This document shows, one piece after another, positions 38,101 through 52,270 of a stretch of DNA of 64,000 nucleotides; positions within the stretch are counted from its first letter, which is position 1, and every line of letters starts with the position of its first letter. Both the position numbers and the translations under genes were made by a program. The stretch comes from Astropecten irregularis (taxonomy: Eukaryota > Echinodermata > Asteroidea > Paxillosida > Astropectinidae): NCBI GenBank assembly GCA_963971285.1, contig OZ020247.1, positions 11,738,614 to 11,802,613 of the forward strand, read 5' to 3'. The notes below the pieces were generated by a model that saw nothing but the letters and a program-made list of their open reading frames with translations, was not told the DNA's origin and did no database searches.

Positions 38101-41100
38101 AACGGCATAATTTTTTTTCCCAACACCAAAAAATCTACTCTAACATCGGACTCGCTTGAAATATATAAAAATTTGGCATTATCATCACGGGTCAAAAAGT
38201 TGGAGTTTTCACCAGGTCCGGACCTGTTAGCCAACGGGCAGTTTTCACCAGGTCCGGACCTGACAGCCAGGGGTCCCGGGTGCAAGACCTGAAAAGGCAT
38301 AATTTTTTTTCCCAACACCAAAAAATCTTATCTGACATCAGACTCTCTTGAAATATATAAAAATTTGGCATCATCATCACAGGTCAAAAAGATGAAGTTT
38401 TCACCCGGTCCGGACCTGTTAGCCAACGGGCAGTTTTCACCAGGTCCGGACCTGATAGCCAAGGGTCCCGGGTGCGAGACCCGAAACGGCATAATTTTTT
38501 TTCCAAACACCAAAAAATCTACTCTAACAACGGACTCGCTTGAAATATATAAAAATTTGGCATTATCATCACTGGTCCAAAAGTTGGAGTTTTCACCAGG
38601 TCCGGACCTGTTAGCCAACAGGCAGTTTTCACCAGGTCCGGACCTGATAGCCAGGGGTCCCGGGTGCGAGACCTGAAACAGCATAATTTTTTTTCCCAAC
38701 ACCAAAAAATCTTATCTTACATCAGACTCTCTTGAAATATATAAAAATTTGGCATTATCATCACGGGTCCAAAAGTTGGAGTTTTCACCAGGTCCGGACC
38801 TGTTAGCCAAAGGGCAGTTTTCACCAGGTCCGGACCTGACAGCCAGGGGTCCCGGGTGGAAGACCTGAAACAGCATAATTTTTTTTCCCAACACCAAAAA
38901 ATCTTATCTGACATCAGACTCTCTTGAAATATATAAAAATTTGGCATTATCATGACGGGTCAAAAAGATGGAGTTTTCACCAGGTCCGGACATGTTAGCC
39001 AACGGGCAGTTTTCACCAGGTCCGGACCTGACAGCAGGGGTCCCGTGTGCAAGACCTGAAACAGCATAATTTTTTTTCCCAACACCAAAAAATCTTATCT
39101 TACATCAGACTCTCTTGAAATATATAAAAATTTGGCATTATCATCACAGGTCAAAAAGATGGAGTTTTCACCAGGTCCGGACCTGATAGCCAACGGGCAG
39201 TTTTCACCAGGTCCGGACCTGATAGCCAGGGGTCCCGTGTGCAAGACCCGAAACCGCATAATTTTTTTTCCTGACACCAAAAAATCTAATCTAACATCGG
39301 ACTCGCTTGAAATATATACAAATTTGGCATTATCATCACGGGTCCAAAAGTTGGAGTTTTCACCAGGTCCGGACCTGTTAGCCAACGGGCAGTTTTCACC
39401 AGGTCCAGACCTGATAGCCAGGGGTCTCGGGTGCGAGACCCGAAACGGCATCATTTTTTTTCCCAACACCAAAAAATCTTATCTGACATCAGTCTCTCTT
39501 GAAATATATAAAAATTTGGCATTATCATCACGGGTCAAAAAGATGGAGTTTTCACCAGGTCCGGACCTGTTAGCCAACGGGCAGTTTTCACCAGGTCCGG
39601 ACCTGATAGCCAGGGGTCCCGGGTACGAGACCCGAAACGGCATAATTTTTTTTCCCAACACCAAAAAATCTACTCTAACATCGGACTCGCTTGAAATATA
39701 TAAAAATTTGGCATTATCATCACGGGTCAAAAAGTTGGAGTTTTCACCAGGTCCGGACCTGTTAGCCAACGGGCAGTTTTCACCAGGTCCGGACCTGACA
39801 GCCAGGGGTCCCGGGTGCAAGACCTGAAAAGGCATAATTTTTTTTCCCAACACCAAAAAATCTTATCTGACATCAGACTCTCTTGAAATATATAAAAATT
39901 TGGCATCATCATCACAGGTCAAAAAGATGGAGTTTTCACCCGGTCCGGACCTGTTAGCCAACGGGCAGTTTTCACCAGGTCCGGACCTGATAGCCAAGGG
40001 TCACGGGTGCGAGACCGGAAACGGCATAATTTTTTTTCCAAACACCAAAAAATCTACTCTAACAACGGACTCGCTTGAAATATATAAAAATTTGGCATTA
40101 TCATCACTGGTCCAAAAGTTGGAGTTTTCACCAGGTCCGGACCTGTTAGCCAACAGGCAGTTTTCACCAGGTCCGGACCTGATAGCCAGGGGTCCCGGGT
40201 GCAAGACCCGAAACGGCATAATTTTTTTTCCCAACACCAAAGAATCTTATCTGACATCAGTCTCTCTTGAAATATATAAAAATTTGGCATTATCATCACG
40301 GGTCAAAAAGATGGAGTTTTCACCAGGTCCGGACCTGTTAGCCAACGGGCAGTTTTCACCAGGTCTGGACCTGATAGCCAGGGGTCCCGGGTGCGAGACC
40401 CGAAACGGCATAATTTTTTTTCCCAACACCAAAAAATCTACTCTAACATCGGATTCGCTTGAAATATATAAAAATTTGGCATTATCATCACGGGTCAAAA
40501 AGTTGGAGTTTTCACCAGGTCCGGACCTGATAGCCAGGGGTCCTGGGTGCGAGACCCGAAACGGCATAATTTTTTTTCCAAACACCAAAAAATCTACTCT
40601 AACAACGGACTCGCTTGAAATATATAAAAATTTGGCATTATCATCACTGGTCCAAAAGTTGGAGTTTTCACCAGGTCCGGACCTGTTAGCCAACAGGCAG
40701 TTTTCACCAGGTCCGGACCTGATAGCCAGGGGTCCCGGGTGCGAGACCCGAAACGGCATAATTTGTTTTCCCAACACCAAAGAATCTTATCTGACATCAG
40801 TCTCTCTTGAAATATATAAAAATTTGGCATTATCATCACGGGTCAAAAAGATGGAGTTTTCACCAGGTCCGGACCTGTTAGCCAACGGGCAGTTTTCACC
40901 AGGTCTGGACCTGATAGCCAGGGGTCCCGGGTGCGAGACCCGAAACGGCATAATTTTTTTTCCCAACACCAAAAAATCTAATCTGACATCGGATTCGCTT
41001 GAAATATATAAAAATTTGGCATTATCATGACGGGTCAAATAGTTGGAGTTTTCACCAGGTCCGGACCTGTTAGCCAACGGGCAGTTTTCACCAGGTCCGG

Positions 41101-42130
41101 ACCTGACAGCCAGGGGTCCCTGGTGAGAGACCCGAAACGGCATAATTTTTTCTCCACACTCCAAAAAATCTAATCTGACATCGGACTCGCTTGAAATATA
41201 TAAAAATTTGGCATTATCATCACGGGTCAAAAAGATGGAGTTTTCACCAGGTCCGGACCTGTTAGCCAACGGGCAGTTTTCACCAGGTCCAGACCTGATA
41301 GCCAGGGGTCTCGGGTGCGAGACCCGAAACGGCATCATTTTTTTTCCCAACACCAAAAAATCTTATCTGACATCAGTCTCTCTTGAAATATATAAAAATT
41401 TGGCATTATCATCACGGGTCAAAAAGATGGAGTTTTCACCAGGTCCGGACCTGTTAGCCAATGGGCAGTTTTCACCAGGTCCGGACCTGATAGCCAGGGG
41501 TCCCTGGTGAGAGACCCGAAACGGCATAATTTTTTCTCCACACTCCAAAAAATCTAATCTGACATCGGACTCGCTTGAAATATATAAAAATTTGGCATTA
41601 TCATCACGGGTCAAAAAGATGGAGTTTTCACCAGGTCCGGACCTGTTAGCCAACGGGCAGTTTTCACCAGGTCCAGACCTGATAGCCAGGGGTCTCGGGT
41701 GCGAGACCCGAAACGGCATCATTTTTTTTCCCAACACCAAAAAATCTTATCTGACATCAGTCTCTCTTGAAATATATAAAAATTTGGCATTATCATCACG
41801 GGTCAAAAAGATGGAGTTTTCACCAGGTCCGGACCTGTTAGCCAACGGGCAGTTTTCACCAGGTCCGGACCTGATAGCCAGGGGTCCCGGGTACGAGACC
41901 CGAAACGGCATAATTTTTTTTCCCAACACCAAAAAATCTACTCTAACATCGGACTCGTTTGATATATATAAAAATTTGGCATTATCATCACGGGTCAAAA
42001 AGTTGGAGTTTTCACCAGGTCCGGACCTGTTAGCCAACGGGCAGTTTTCACCAGGTCCGGACCTGACAGCCAGGGGTCCCGGGTGCAAGACCTGAAAAGG
42101 CATAATTTTTTTTCCCAACACCAAAAAATC

Positions 42131-45100
42131 TTATCTGACATCAGACTCTCTTGAAATATATAAAAATTTGGCATCATCATCACAGGTCAAAAAGATGGAG
42201 TTTTCACCCGGTCCGGACCTGTTAGCCAACGGGCAGTTTTCACCAGGTCCGGACCTGATAGCCAAGGGTCCCGGGTGCGAGACCCGAAACGGCATAATTT
42301 TTTTTCCAAACACCAAAAAATCTACTCTAACAACGGACTCGCTTGAAATATATAAAAATTTGGCATTATCATCACTGGTCCAAAAGTTGGAGTTTTCACC
42401 AGGTCCGGACCTGTTAGCCAACAGGCAGTTTTCACCAGGTCCGGACCTGATAGCCAGGGGTCCCGGGTGCAAGACCCGAAACGGCTTAATTTTTTTTCCC
42501 AACACCAAAGAATCTTATCTGACATCAGTCTCTCTTGAAATATATAAAAATTTGGCATTATCATCACGGGTCAAAAAGATGGAGTTTTCACCAGGTCCGG
42601 ACCTGTTAGCCAACGGGCAGTTTTCACCAGGTCTGGACCTGATAGCCAGGGGTCCCGGGTGCGAGACCCGAAACGGCATAATTTTTTTTCCCAACACCAA
42701 AAAATCTACTCTAACATCGGATTCGCTTGAAATATATAAAAATTTGGCATTATCATCACGGGTCAAAAAGTTGGAGTTTTCACCAGGTCCGGACCTGATA
42801 GCCAGGGGTCCTGGGTGCGAGACCCGAAACGGCATAATTTTTTTTCCAAACACCAAAAAATCTACTCTAACAACGGACTCGCTTGAAATATATAAAAATT
42901 TGGCATTATCATCACTGGTCCAAAAGTTGGAGTTTTCACCAGGTCCGGACCTGTTAGCCAACAGGCAGTTTTCACCAGGTCCGGACCTGATAGCCAAGGG
43001 TCCCGGGTGCGAGACCCGAAACGGCATAATTTTTTTTCCCAACACCAAAGAATCTTATCTGACATCAGTCTCTCTTGAAATATATAAAAATTTGGCATTA
43101 TCATCACGGGTCAAAAAGATGGAGTTTTCACCAGGTCCGGACCTGTTAGCCAACGGGCAGTTTTCACCAGGTCTGGACCTGATAGCCAGGGGTCCCGGGT
43201 GCGAGACCCGAAACGGCATAATTTTTTTTCCCAACACCAAAAAATCTAATCTGACATCGGATTCGCTTGAAATATATAAAAATTTGGCATTATCATGACG
43301 GGTCAAATAGTTGGAGTTTTCACCAGGTCCGGACCTGTTAGCCAACGGGCAGTTTTCACCAGGTCCGGACCTGACAGCCAGGGGTCCCTGGTGAGAGACC
43401 CGAAACGGCATAATTTTTTCTCCACACTCCAAAAAATCTAATCTGACATCGGACTCGCTTGAAATATATAAAAATTTGGCATTATCATCACGGGTCAAAA
43501 AGATGGAGTTTTCACCAGGTCCGGACCTGTTAGCCAACGGGCAGTTTTCACCAGGTCCAGACCTGATAGCCAGGGGTCTCGGGTGCGAGACCCGAAACGG
43601 CATCATTTTTTTTCCCAACACCAAAAAATCTTATCTGACATCAGTCTCTCTTGAAATATATAAAAATTTGGCATTATCATCACGGGTCAAAAAGATGGAG
43701 TTTTCACCAGGTCCGGACCTGTTAGCCAACGGGCAGTTTTCACCAGGTCCGGACCTGATAGCCAGGGGTCCCGGGTACGAGACCCGAAACGGCATAATTT
43801 TTTTTCCCAACACCAAAAAATCTACTCTAACATCGGACTCGCTTGAAATATATAAAAATTTGGCATTATCATCACGGGTCAAAAAGTTGGAGTTTTCACC
43901 AGGTCCGGACCTGTTAGCCAACGGGCAGTTTTCACCAGGTCCGGACCTGATAGCCAGGGGTCCCGGGTGCGAGACCCGAAACGGCATAATTTGTTTTCCC
44001 AACACCAAAGAATCTTATCTGACATCAGTCTCTCTTGAAATATATAAAAATTTGGCATTATCATCACGGGTCAAAAAGATGGAGTTTTCACCAGGTCCGG
44101 ACCTGTTAGCCAACGGGCAGTTTTCACCAGGTCTGGACCTGATAGCCAGGGGTCCCGGGTGCGAGACCCGAAACGGCATAATTTTTTTTCCCAACACCAA
44201 AAAATCTAATCTGACATCGGATTCGCTTGAAATATATAAAAATTTGGCATTATCATGACGGGTCAAATAGTTGGAGTTTTCACCAGGTCCGGACCTGTTA
44301 GCCAAGGGGCAGTTTTCACCAGGTCCGGACCTGACAGCCAGGGGTCCCTGGTGAGAGACCCGAAACGGCATAATTTTTTCTCCACACTCCAAAAAATCTA
44401 ATCTGACATCGGACTCGCTTGAAATATATAAAAATTTGGCATTATCATCACGGGTCAAAAAGATGGAGTTTTCACCAGGTCCGGACCTGTTAGCCAACGG
44501 GCAGTTTTCACCAGGTCCAGACCTGATAGCCAGGGGTCTCGGGTGCGAGACCCGAAACGGCATCATTTTTTTTCCCAACACCAAAAAATCTTATCTGACA
44601 TCAGTCTCTCTTGAAATATATAAAAATTTGGCATTATCATCACGGGTCAAAAAGATGGAGTTTTCACCAGGTCCGGACCTGTTAGCCAACGGGCAGTTTT
44701 CACCAGGTCCGGACCTGATAGCCAGGGGTCCCGGGTACGAGACCCGAAACGGCATAATTTTTTTTCCCAACACCAAAAAATCTACTCTAACATCGGACTC
44801 GTTTGATATATATAAAAATTTGGCATTATCATCACGGGTCAAAAAGTTGGAGTTTTCACCAGGTCCGGACCTGTTAGCCAACGGGCAGTTTTCACCAGGT
44901 CCGGACCTGACAGCCAGGGGTCCCGGGTGCAAGACCTGAAAAGGCATAATTTTTTTTCCCAACACCAAAAAATCTTATCTGACATCAGACTCTCTTGAAA
45001 TATATAAAAATTTGGCATCATCATCACAGGTCAAAAAGATGGAGTTTTCACCCGGTCCGGACCTGTTAGCCAACGGGCAGTTTTCACCAGGTCCGGACCT

Positions 45101-48100
45101 GATAGCCAAGGGTCCCGGGTGCGAGACCCGAAACGGCATAATTTTTTTTCCAAACACCAAAAAATCTACTCTAACAACGGACTCGCTTGAAATATATAAA
45201 AATTTGGCATTATCATCACTGGTCCAAAAGTTGGAGTTTTCACCAGGTCCGGACCTGTTAGCCAACAGGCAGTTTTCACCAGGTCCGGACCTGATAGCCA
45301 GGGGTCCCGGGTGCAAGACCCGAAACGGCATAATTTTTTTTCCCAACACCAAAGAATCTTATCTGACATCAGTCTCTCTTGAAATATATAAAAATTTGGC
45401 ATTATCATCACGGGTCAAAAAGATGGAGTTTTCACCAGGTCCGGACCTGTTAGCCAACGGGCAGTTTTCACCAGGTCTGGACCTGATAGCCAGGGGTCCC
45501 GGGTGCGAGACCCGAAACGGCATAATTTTTTTTCCCAACACCAAAAAATCTACTCTAACATCGGATTCGCTTGAAATATATAAAAATTTGGCATTATCAT
45601 CACGGGTCAAAAAGTTGGAGTTTTCACCAGGTCCGGACCTGATAGCCAGGGGTCCTGGGTGCGAGACCCGAAACGGCATAATTTTTTTTCCAAACACCAA
45701 AAAATCTACTCTAACAACGGACTCGCTTGAAATATATAAAAATTTGGCATTATCATCACTGGTCCAAAAGTTGGAGTTTTCACCAGGTCCGGACCTGTTA
45801 GCCAACAGGCAGTTTTCACCAGGTCCGGACCTGATAGCCAAGGGTCCCGGGTGCGAGACCCGAAACGGCATAATTTTTTTTCCCAACACCAAAGAATCTT
45901 ATCTGACATCAGTCTCTCTTGAAATATATAAAAATTTGGCATTATCATCACGGGTCAAAAAGATGGAGTTTTCACCAGGTCCGGACCTGTTAGCCAACGG
46001 GCAGTTTTCACCAGGTCTGGACCTGATAGCCAGGGGTCCCGGGTGCGAGACCCGAAACGGCATAATTTTTTTTCCCAACACCAAAAAATCTAATCTGACA
46101 TCGGATTCGCTTGAAATATATAAAAATTTGGCATTATCATGACAGGTCAAATAGTTGGAGTTTTCACCAGGTCCGGACCTGTTAGCCAACGGGCAGTTTT
46201 CACCAGGTCCGGACCTGACAGCCAGGGGTCCCTGGTGAGAGACCCGAAACGGCATAATTTTTTCTCCACACTCCAAAAAATCTAATCTGACATCGGACTC
46301 GCTTGAAATATATAAAAATTTGGCATTATCATCACGGGTCAAAAAGATGGAGTTTTCACCAGGTCCGGACCTGTTAGCCAACGGGCAGTTTTCACCAGGT
46401 CCAGACCTGATAGCCAGGGGTCTCGGGTGCGAGACCCGAAACGGCATCATTTTTTTTCCCAACACCAAAAAATCTTATCTGACATCAGTCTCTCTTGAAA
46501 TATATAAAAATTTGGCATTATCATCACGGGTCAAAAAGATGGAGTTTTCACCAGGTCCGGACCTGTTAGCCAACGGGCAGTTTTCACCAGGTCCGGACCT
46601 GATAGCCAGGGGTCCCGGGTACGAGACCCGAAACGGCATAATTTTTTTTCCCAACACCAAAAAATCTACTCTTACATCGGACTCGCTTGAAATATATAAA
46701 AATTTGGCATTATCATCACGGGTCAAAAAGTTGGAGTTTTCACCAGGTCCGGACCTGTTAGCCAACGGGCAGTTTTCACCAGGTCCGGACCTGACAGCCA
46801 GGGGTCCCGGGTGCAAGACCTGAAAAGGCATAATTTTTTTTCCCAACACCAAAAAATCTTATCTGACATCAGACTCTCTTGAAATATATAAAAATTTGGC
46901 ATCATCATCACAGGTCAAAAAGATGGAGTTTTCACCCGGTCCGGACCTGTTAGCCAACGGGCAGTTTTCACCAGGTCCGGACCTGATAGCCAAGGGTCCC
47001 GGGTGCGAGACCCGAAACGGCATAATTTTTTTTCCAAACACCAAAAAATCTACTCTAACAACGGACTCGCTTGAAATATATAAAAATTTGGCATTATCAT
47101 CACGGGTCAAAAAGATGGAGTTTTCACCAGGTCCGGACCTGTTAGCCAACGGGCAGTTTTCACCAGGTCCGGACCTGATAGCCAGGGGTCCCGGGTACGA
47201 GACCCGAAACGGCATAATTTTTTTTCCCAACACCAAAAAATCTACTCTAACATCGGACTCGCTTGAAATATATAAAAATTTGGCATTATCATCACGGGTC
47301 AAAAAGTTGGAGTTTTCACCAGGTCCGGACCTGTTAGCCAACGGGCAGTTTTCACCAGGTCCGGACCTGATAGCCAGGGGTCCCGGGTGCGAGACCCGAA
47401 ACGGCATAATTTGTTTTCCCAACACCAAAGAATCTTATCTGACATCAGTCTCTCTTGAAATATATAAAAATTTGGCATTATCATCACGGGTCAAAAAGAT
47501 GGAGTTTTCACCAGGTCCGGACCTGTTAGCCAACGGGCAGTTTTCACCAGGTCTGGACCTGATAGCCAGGGGTCCCGGGTGCGAGACCCGAAACGGCATA
47601 ATTTTTTTTCCCAACACCAAAAAATCTAATCTGACATCGGATTCGCTTGAAATATATAAAAATTTGGCATTATCATGACGGGTCAAATAGTTGGAGTTTT
47701 CACCAGGTCCGGACCTGTTAGCCAAGGGGCAGTTTTCACCAGGTCCGGACCTGACAGCCAGGGGTCCCTGGTGAGAGACCCGAAACGGCATAATTTTTTC
47801 TCCACACTCCAAAAAATCTAATCTGACATCGGACTCGCTTGAAATATATAAAAATTTGGCATTATCATCACGGGTCAAAAAGATGGAGTTTTCACCAGGT
47901 CCGGACCTGTTAGCCAACGGGCAGTTTTCACCAGGTCCAGACCTGATAGCCAGGGGTCTCGGGTGCGAGACCCGAAACGGCATCATTTTTTTTCCCAACA
48001 CCAAAAAATCTTATCTGACATCAGTCTCTCTTGAAATATATAAAAATTTGGCATTATCATCACGGGTCAAAAAGATGGAGTTTTCACCAGGTCCGGACCT

Positions 48101-51100
48101 GTTAGCCAACGGGCAGTTTTCACCAGGTCCGGACCTGATAGCCAGGGGTCCCGGGTACGAGACCCGAAACGGCATAATTTTTTTTCCCAACACCAAAAAA
48201 TCTACTCTAACATCGGACTCGTTTGATATATATAAAAATTTGGCATTATCATCACGGGTCAAAAAGTTGGAGTTTTCACCAGGTCCGGACCTGTTAGCCA
48301 ACGGGCAGTTTTCACCAGGTCCGGACCTGACAGCCAGGGGTCCCGGGTGCAAGACCTGAAAAGGCATAATTTTTTTTCCCAACACCAAAAAATCTTATCT
48401 GACATCAGACTCTCTTGAAATATATAAAAATTTGGCATCATCATCACAGGTCAAAAAGATGGAGTTTTCACCCGGTCCGGACCTGTTAGCCAACGGGCAG
48501 TTTTCACCAGGTCCGGACCTGATAGCCAAGGGTCCCGGGTGCGAGACCCGAAACGGCATAATTTTTTTTCCAAACACCAAAAAATCTACTCTAACAACGG
48601 ACTCGCTTGAAATATATAAAAATTTGGCATTATCATCACTGGTCCAAAAGTTGGAGTTTTCACCAGGTCCGGACCTGTTAGCCAACAGGCAGTTTTCACC
48701 AGGTCCGGACCTGATAGCCAGGGGTCCCGGGTGCAAGACCCGAAACGGCATAATTTTTTTTCCCAACACCAAAGAATCTTATCTGACATCAGTCTCTCTT
48801 GAAATATATAAAAATTTGGCATTATCATCACGGGTCAAAAAGATGGAGTTTTCACCAGGTCCGGACCTGTTAGCCAACGGGCAGTTTTCACCAGGTCTGG
48901 ACCTGATAGCCAGGGGTCCCGGGTGCGAGACCCGAAACGGCATAATTTTTTTTCCCAACACCAAAAAATCTACTCTAACATCGGATTCGCTTGAAATATA
49001 TAAAAATTTGGCATTATCATCACGGGTCAAAAAGTTGGAGTTTTCACCAGGTCCGGACCTGATAGCCAGGGGTCCTGGGTGCGAGACCCGAAACGGCATA
49101 ATTTTTTTTCCAAACACCAAAAAATCTACTCTAACAACGGACTCGCTTGAAATATATAAAAATTTGGCATTATCATCACTGGTCCAAAAGTTGGAGTTTT
49201 CACCAGGTCCGGACCTGTTAGCCAACAGGCAGTTTTCACCAGGTCCGGACCTGATAGCCAAGGGTCCCGGGTGCGAGACCCGAAACGGCATAATTTTTTT
49301 TCCCAACACCAAAGAATCTTATCTGACATCAGTCTCTCTTGAAATATATAAAAATTTGGCATTATCATCACGGGTCAAAAAGATGGAGTTTTCACCAGGT
49401 CCGGACCTGTTAGCCAACGGGCAGTTTTCACCAGGTCTGGACCTGATAGCCAGGGGTCCCGGGTGCGAGACCCGAAACGGCATAATTTTTTTTCCCAACA
49501 CCAAAAAATCTAATCTGACATCGGATTCGCTTGAAATATATAAAAATTTGGCATTATCATGACAGGTCAAATAGTTGGAGTTTTCACCAGGTCCGGACCT
49601 GTTAGCCAACGGGCAGTTTTCACCAGGTCCGGACCTGACAGCCAGGGGTCCCTGGTGAGAGACCCGAAACGGCATAATTTTTTCTCCACACTCCAAAAAA
49701 TCTAATCTGACATCGGACTCGCTTGAAATATATAAAAATTTGGCATTATCATCACGGGTCAAAAAGATGGAGTTTTCACCAGGTCCGGACCTGTTAGCCA
49801 ACGGGCAGTTTTCACCAGGTCCAGACCTGATAGCCAGGGGTCTCGGGTGCGAGACCCGAAACGGCATCATTTTTTTTCCCAACACCAAAAAATCTTATCT
49901 GACATCAGTCTCTCTTGAAATATATAAAAATTTGGCATTATCATCACGGGTCAAAAAGATGGAGTTTTCACCAGGTCCGGACCTGTTAGCCAACGGGCAG
50001 TTTTCACCAGGTCCGGACCTGATAGCCAGGGGTCCCGGGTACGAGACCCGAAACGGCATAATTTTTTTTCCCAACACCAAAAAATCTACTCTTACATCGG
50101 ACTCGCTTGAAATATATAAAAATTTGGCATTATCATCACGGGTCAAAAAGTTGGAGTTTTCACCAGGTCCGGACCTGTTAGCCAACGGGCAGTTTTCACC
50201 AGGTCCGGACCTGACAGCCAGGGGTCCCGGGTGCAAGACCTGAAAAGGCATAATTTTTTTTCCCAACACCAAAAAATCTTATCTGACATCAGACTCTCTT
50301 GAAATATATAAAAATTTGGCATCATCATCACAGGTCAAAAAGATGGAGTTTTCACCCGGTCCGGACCTGTTAGCCAACGGGCAGTTTTCACCAGGTCCGG
50401 ACCTGATAGCCAAGGGTCCCGGGTGCGAGACCCGAAACGGCATAATTTTTTTTCCAAACACCAAAAAATCTACTCTAACAACGGACTCGCTTGAAATATA
50501 TAAAAATTTGGCATTATCATCACTGGTCCAAAAGTTGGAGTTTTCACCAGGTCCGGACCTGTTAGCCAACAGGCAGTTTTCACCAGGTCCGGAACTGATA
50601 GCCAGGGGTCCCGGGTGCAAGACCCGAAACGGCATAATTTTTTTTCCCAACACCAAAGAATCTTATCTGACATCAGTCTCTCTTGAAATATATAAAAATT
50701 TGGCATTATCATCACGGGTCAAAAAGATGGAGTTTTCACCAGGTCCGGACCTGTTAGCCAACGGGCAGTTTTCACCAGGTCTGGACCTGATAGCCAGGGG
50801 TCCCGGGTGCGAGACCCGAAACGGCATAATTTTTTTTCCCAACACCAAAAAATCTACTCTAACATCGGATTCGCTTGAAATATATAAAAATTTGGCATTA
50901 TCATCACGGGTCAAAAAGTTGGAGTTTTCACCAGGTCCGGACCTGATAGCCAGGGGTCCTGGGTGCGAGACCCGAAACGGCATAATTTTTTTTCCAAACA
51001 CCAAAAAATCTACTCTAACAACGGACTCGCTTGAAATATATAAAAATTTGGCATTATCATCACTGGTCCAAAAGTTGGAGTTTTCACCAGGTCCGGACCT

Positions 51101-52270
51101 GTTAGCCAACAGGCAGTTTTCACCAGGTCCGGACCTGATAGCCAAGGGTCCCGGGTGCGAGACCCGAAACGGCATAATTTTTTTTCCCAACACCAAAGAA
51201 TCTTATCTGACATCAGTCTCTCTTGAAATATATAAAAATTTGGCATTATCATCACGGGTCAAAAAGATGGAGTTTTCACCAGGTCCGGACCTGTTAGCCA
51301 ACGGGCAGTTTTCACCAGGTCTGGACCTGATAGCCAGGGGTCCCGGGTGCGAGACCCGAAACGGCATAATTTTTTTTCCCAACACCAAAAAATCTAATCT
51401 GACATCGGATTCGCTTGAAATATATAAAAATTTGGCATTATCATGACAGGTCAAATAGTTGGAGTTTTCACCAGGTCCGGACCTGTTAGCCAACGGGCAG
51501 TTTTCACCAGGTCCGGACCTGACAGCCAGGGGTCCCTGGTGAGAGACCCGAAACGGCATAATTTTTTCTCCACACTCCAAAAAATCTAATCTGACATCGG
51601 ACTCGCTTGAAATATATAAAAATTTGGCATTATCATCACGGGTCAAAAAGATGGAGTTTTCACCAGGTCCGGACCTGTTAGCCAACGGGCAGTTTTCACC
51701 AGGTCCAGACCTGATAGCCAGGGGTCTCGGGTGCGAGACCCGAAACGGCATCATTTTTTTTCCCAACACCAAAAAATCTTATCTGACATCAGTCTCTCTT
51801 GAAATATATAAAAATTTGGCATTATCATCACGGGTCAAAAAGATGGAGTTTTCACCAGGTCCGGACCTGTTAGCCAACGGGCAGTTTTCACCAGGTCCGG
51901 ACCTGATAGCCAGGGGTCCCGGGTACGAGACCCGAAACGGCATAATTTTTTTTCCCAACACCAAAAAATCTACTCTAACATCGGACTCGCTTGAAATATA
52001 TAAAAATTTGGCATTATCATCACGGGTCAAAAAGTTGGAGTTTTCACCAGGTCCGGACCTGTTAGCCAACGGGCAGTTTTCACCAGGTCCGGACCTGACA
52101 GCCAAGGGTCCCGGGTGCGAGACCCGAAACGGCATAATTTTTTTTCCCAACACCAAAGAATCTTATCTGACATCAGTCTCTCTTGAAATATATAAAAATT
52201 TGGCATTATCATCACGGGTCAAAAAGATGGAGTTTTCACCAGGTCCGGACCTGTTAGCCAACGGGCAGTT
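42131..52270 (+). repeat. Higher-order repeat run, second domain
   Basis: Successive 1,884-bp units begin at 42131, 44975, 48395 and 50279, with 960-bp and 1,536-bp deletion forms at 44015 and 46859. This domain is the late counterpart of 20309-25030 but longer. Markers such as gacaggtcaaatag (near 46142, 49562, 51446) are shared only by neighbouring blocks here, showing amplification after the two domains separated. Confidence 0.85.

Noticed and set aside
18078-51446. Open frames of 160-376 codons on the plus strand and up to 271 codons on the minus strand in array B2
   Set aside because: The monomer is 192 bp, a multiple of three without stops in several frames, so both strands stay open together. 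Variants between monomers change amino acids freely and there is no start, domain or splice context.
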